Shown here piece by piece: positions 4,922 through 6,241 of a stretch of 6,241 bases of DNA. Source of the DNA: Streptosporangiaceae bacterium (GTDB lineage Bacteria > Actinomycetota > Actinomycetes > Streptosporangiales > Streptosporangiaceae); assembly GCA_030040815.1 (NCBI GenBank), contig JASHSZ010000319.1, positions 1 through 6,241 on the forward strand. The letters are read 5' to 3'. Every line of letters begins with the position of its first letter. Within the stretch, counting starts at the first letter, position 1. The translations under genes and the position numbers were made by a program. The notes below the pieces were generated by a model. The model worked only from the letters and a program-made list of their open reading frames with translations, was not told the origin of the DNA and did not search any database.

Positions 4922-6241
4922 TGACCGCGCTGCGCAGTGTCTTCGAGCCGGGCAGCAACCGCTGGGCCATGCGCCGCGCGCAGTGGCTGGCGCTGGGGCT
5001 GACCGACGCTGACATGGCCAGGCCCAAGATCGCCATCGTCAACACCTCGTCCGACCTGGCGAGCTGCTTCGCCCACCTGGACGGCATTGTCGGCCCGCTC
5101 AAGGCGGCGATCAGCGAGGCTGGCGGCATCGGGTTCGAGATCCGCACCGCGGCACCGAGCGACGCGATCACCAGCGCGGGCGCGGCCGGCCAGTACATCC
5201 TGCCGAGCCGGGACCTGATCGTCAGCGACGTCGAGGTCGCCGTCGAGGGCGCGCTGCTGGACGGTATGGTGTGCCTGTCGTCGTGCGACAAGACGACCCC
5301 CGCGCACCTGATGGCCGCGGGCCGGCTCAACATCCCGACGATCGTCGTCGCGTGCGGGTACCAGCCGTCCGGGCTGTACCGCGGCGAGCACGTGGACTTC
5401 GAGGACATCTTCGGTTACGCCGGCCACGTCGCGGCAGGCCGGATGACGGTCGACGAGCTGGCCGAGATGAGCGGCTGCGCGGTCACCGGGCCTGGCGTGT
5501 GCGCGGGCATGGGCACGGCGAACTCCATGCACATCGCCGCCGAGGCGCTGGGCATGGCGCTGCCGGGCAGCACGCCGGTCCGCGCGGGCAGCCCGAAGAT
5601 GTGGCAGGCGGCCGCCGAGGCCGGACGGCGCGTCGTCGAGCTGGTCGAGCGGGACGTCAGGCCGCGCAGCATCCTGACCGCGGGCGCGTTCCGCAACGCG
5701 GTCATCGCGATCCTGGCGATCAGCGGCTCGGTGAACTGCCTCAAGCACCTGCAGGCGGTGGCGGTGGAGGCCGGCTGCGACGTGGACGTCTACCTGCTGT
5801 TCGAGACGCTGGCCACGCAGGTCCCGCTGCTGTCCGCGGTCAAGCCCAACGGGAACCGGCGAATCGACGAGTTCGAGGACGCCGGCGGCACGCTCGGCTT
5901 GCTCCGCCAGCTGGCGCCGCTGCTCGACCTGAGCCAGCCGACAGTGGCCGGTCAGACCGTCGGCGACCTCGTCGACGGCGTCTCCGCGGTGAACGAGGAT
6001 GTGATCCGTCCGCTGGACGCGCCACTCGCCCGCCACCCCGGCATCGTGATTCTACGCGGGTCGCTCGCCCCGGACGGCGCGGTGGCCAAGCGGACCGTCG
6101 CGGACGACGGCGCGCACCGGTTCAGCGGCCCCGCGCGGGTGTACCGGTCGCGCGAGGAGGGCATCGCAGCCATCCGGGCACGCGAGGTGCACGCCGGCGA
6201 GGCTCTCGTGCTGACCGGCCTCGGGCTGCGCGGTGCGCCGG
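4921..6241 (+). CDS. IlvD/Edd-family dehydratase, divergent, 3' end cut by window edge
   Basis: The frame is open for 440 codons to the window edge; family members are about 550-600 aa. The ATG overlaps the preceding TGA by one base and has GGGAGG at 4911-4916; an in-frame GTG at 4918 is a weaker alternative. Conserved points are NTSSDLASCFAHL (C49), LPSRDLIVSDVEVAVEGALLDGMV (94-117), SSCDKTTPAHLMAAGRLNIPT (C122, D123, K124), TGPGVCAGMGTANSMHIAAEALG (C194), and VILRGSLAPDGAVAKRTV (376-393) near the end. The three cysteines sit where Fe-S ligands occur in this family, and K124 where the carboxylated lysine of the Mg site occurs. The family removes water from dihydroxy acids or sugar acids. Departures from consensus are SDA (80-82) for CDG, PAH (127-129) for PGM, and SGSVNCLKHL (268-277) for GGSTNAxLHL. 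A new substrate, or a role outside valine/isoleucine synthesis, is likely. Confidence 0.9.
   Translation, partial: MTALRSVFEPGSNRWAMRRAQWLALGLTDADMARPKIAIVNTSSDLASCFAHLDGIVGPLKAAISEAGGIGFEIRTAAPSDAITSAGAAGQYILPSRDLIVSDVEVAVEGALLDGMVCLSSCDKTTPAHLMAAGRLNIPTIVVACGYQPSGLYRGEHVDFEDIFGYAGHVAAGRMTVDELAEMSGCAVTGPGVCAGMGTANSMHIAAEALGMALPGSTPVRAGSPKMWQAAAEAGRRVVELVERDVRPRSILTAGAFRNAVIAILAISGSVNCLKHLQAVAVEAGCDVDVYLLFETLATQVPLLSAVKPNGNRRIDEFEDAGGTLGLLRQLAPLLDLSQPTVAGQTVGDLVDGVSAVNEDVIRPLDAPLARHPGIVILRGSLAPDGAVAKRTVADDGAHRFSGPARVYRSREEGIAAIRAREVHAGEALVLTGLGLRGAP

Noticed and set aside
4873..6036. Minus-strand open frame of 387 codons opposite the dehydratase
   Set aside because: Same compositional shadow: no recognisable motif, while the plus strand carries clear IlvD/Edd signatures throughout.

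Overview
This is a high-GC window with strongly G/C-biased third codon positions, GTG starts and GGAGG-type ribosome binding sites. It suggests an actinomycete (Actinomycetota); nothing here fixes the genus. The most important feature is an in-frame TGA at 1920-1922 that interrupts an otherwise continuous, homologous reading frame. It lies inside the motif D-[TGA]-G-S-C and is followed at once by a well-formed bacterial SECIS-type hairpin. I read 1629-2168 as one selenocysteine-containing protein of the UGSC family, not as two short ORFs. If so, the host must have the Sec machinery (SelA, SelB, SelD and tRNA-Sec), which is not in this window.

Left part (1 to about 660, minus strand): the window edge cuts a GNAT N-acetyltransferase gene (1-383). 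About 70 bases upstream of it is the C-terminal remnant of a short-chain dehydrogenase (457-639). A 16-bp near-palindrome resembling a ParB-binding parS site (425-440) lies between them. Bases 640-891 hold no convincing gene.

Middle part (892-1628, plus strand): a carboxymuconolactone decarboxylase/AhpD-like gene (892-1528) is split by what looks like a one-base insertion near 998-1001. The 100-base gap after it carries two overlapping 6-2-6 palindromes (1546-1565) built from alternating TTGT/ACAA half-sites. These look like a GntR-type operator in front of the next operon.

Right part (1629-6241, plus strand): five tightly packed genes with gaps or overlaps of 8 nt or less. They encode the UGSC selenoprotein (179 aa), a 368-aa protein with the motif EWTDGLPVVPVTE, an 88-aa CxxC protein resembling a NifU C-terminal domain, a 461-aa FAD-dependent oxidoreductase, and an IlvD/Edd-type dehydratase that runs off the right edge. 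The arrangement looks like a catabolic or redox operon. A Sec/Cys redox protein and its partner would act with a flavoenzyme and an Fe-S dehydratase, and the NifU-like protein might serve cluster or thiol chemistry. The substrate is unknown and the cooperation between the genes is inferred from spacing alone.
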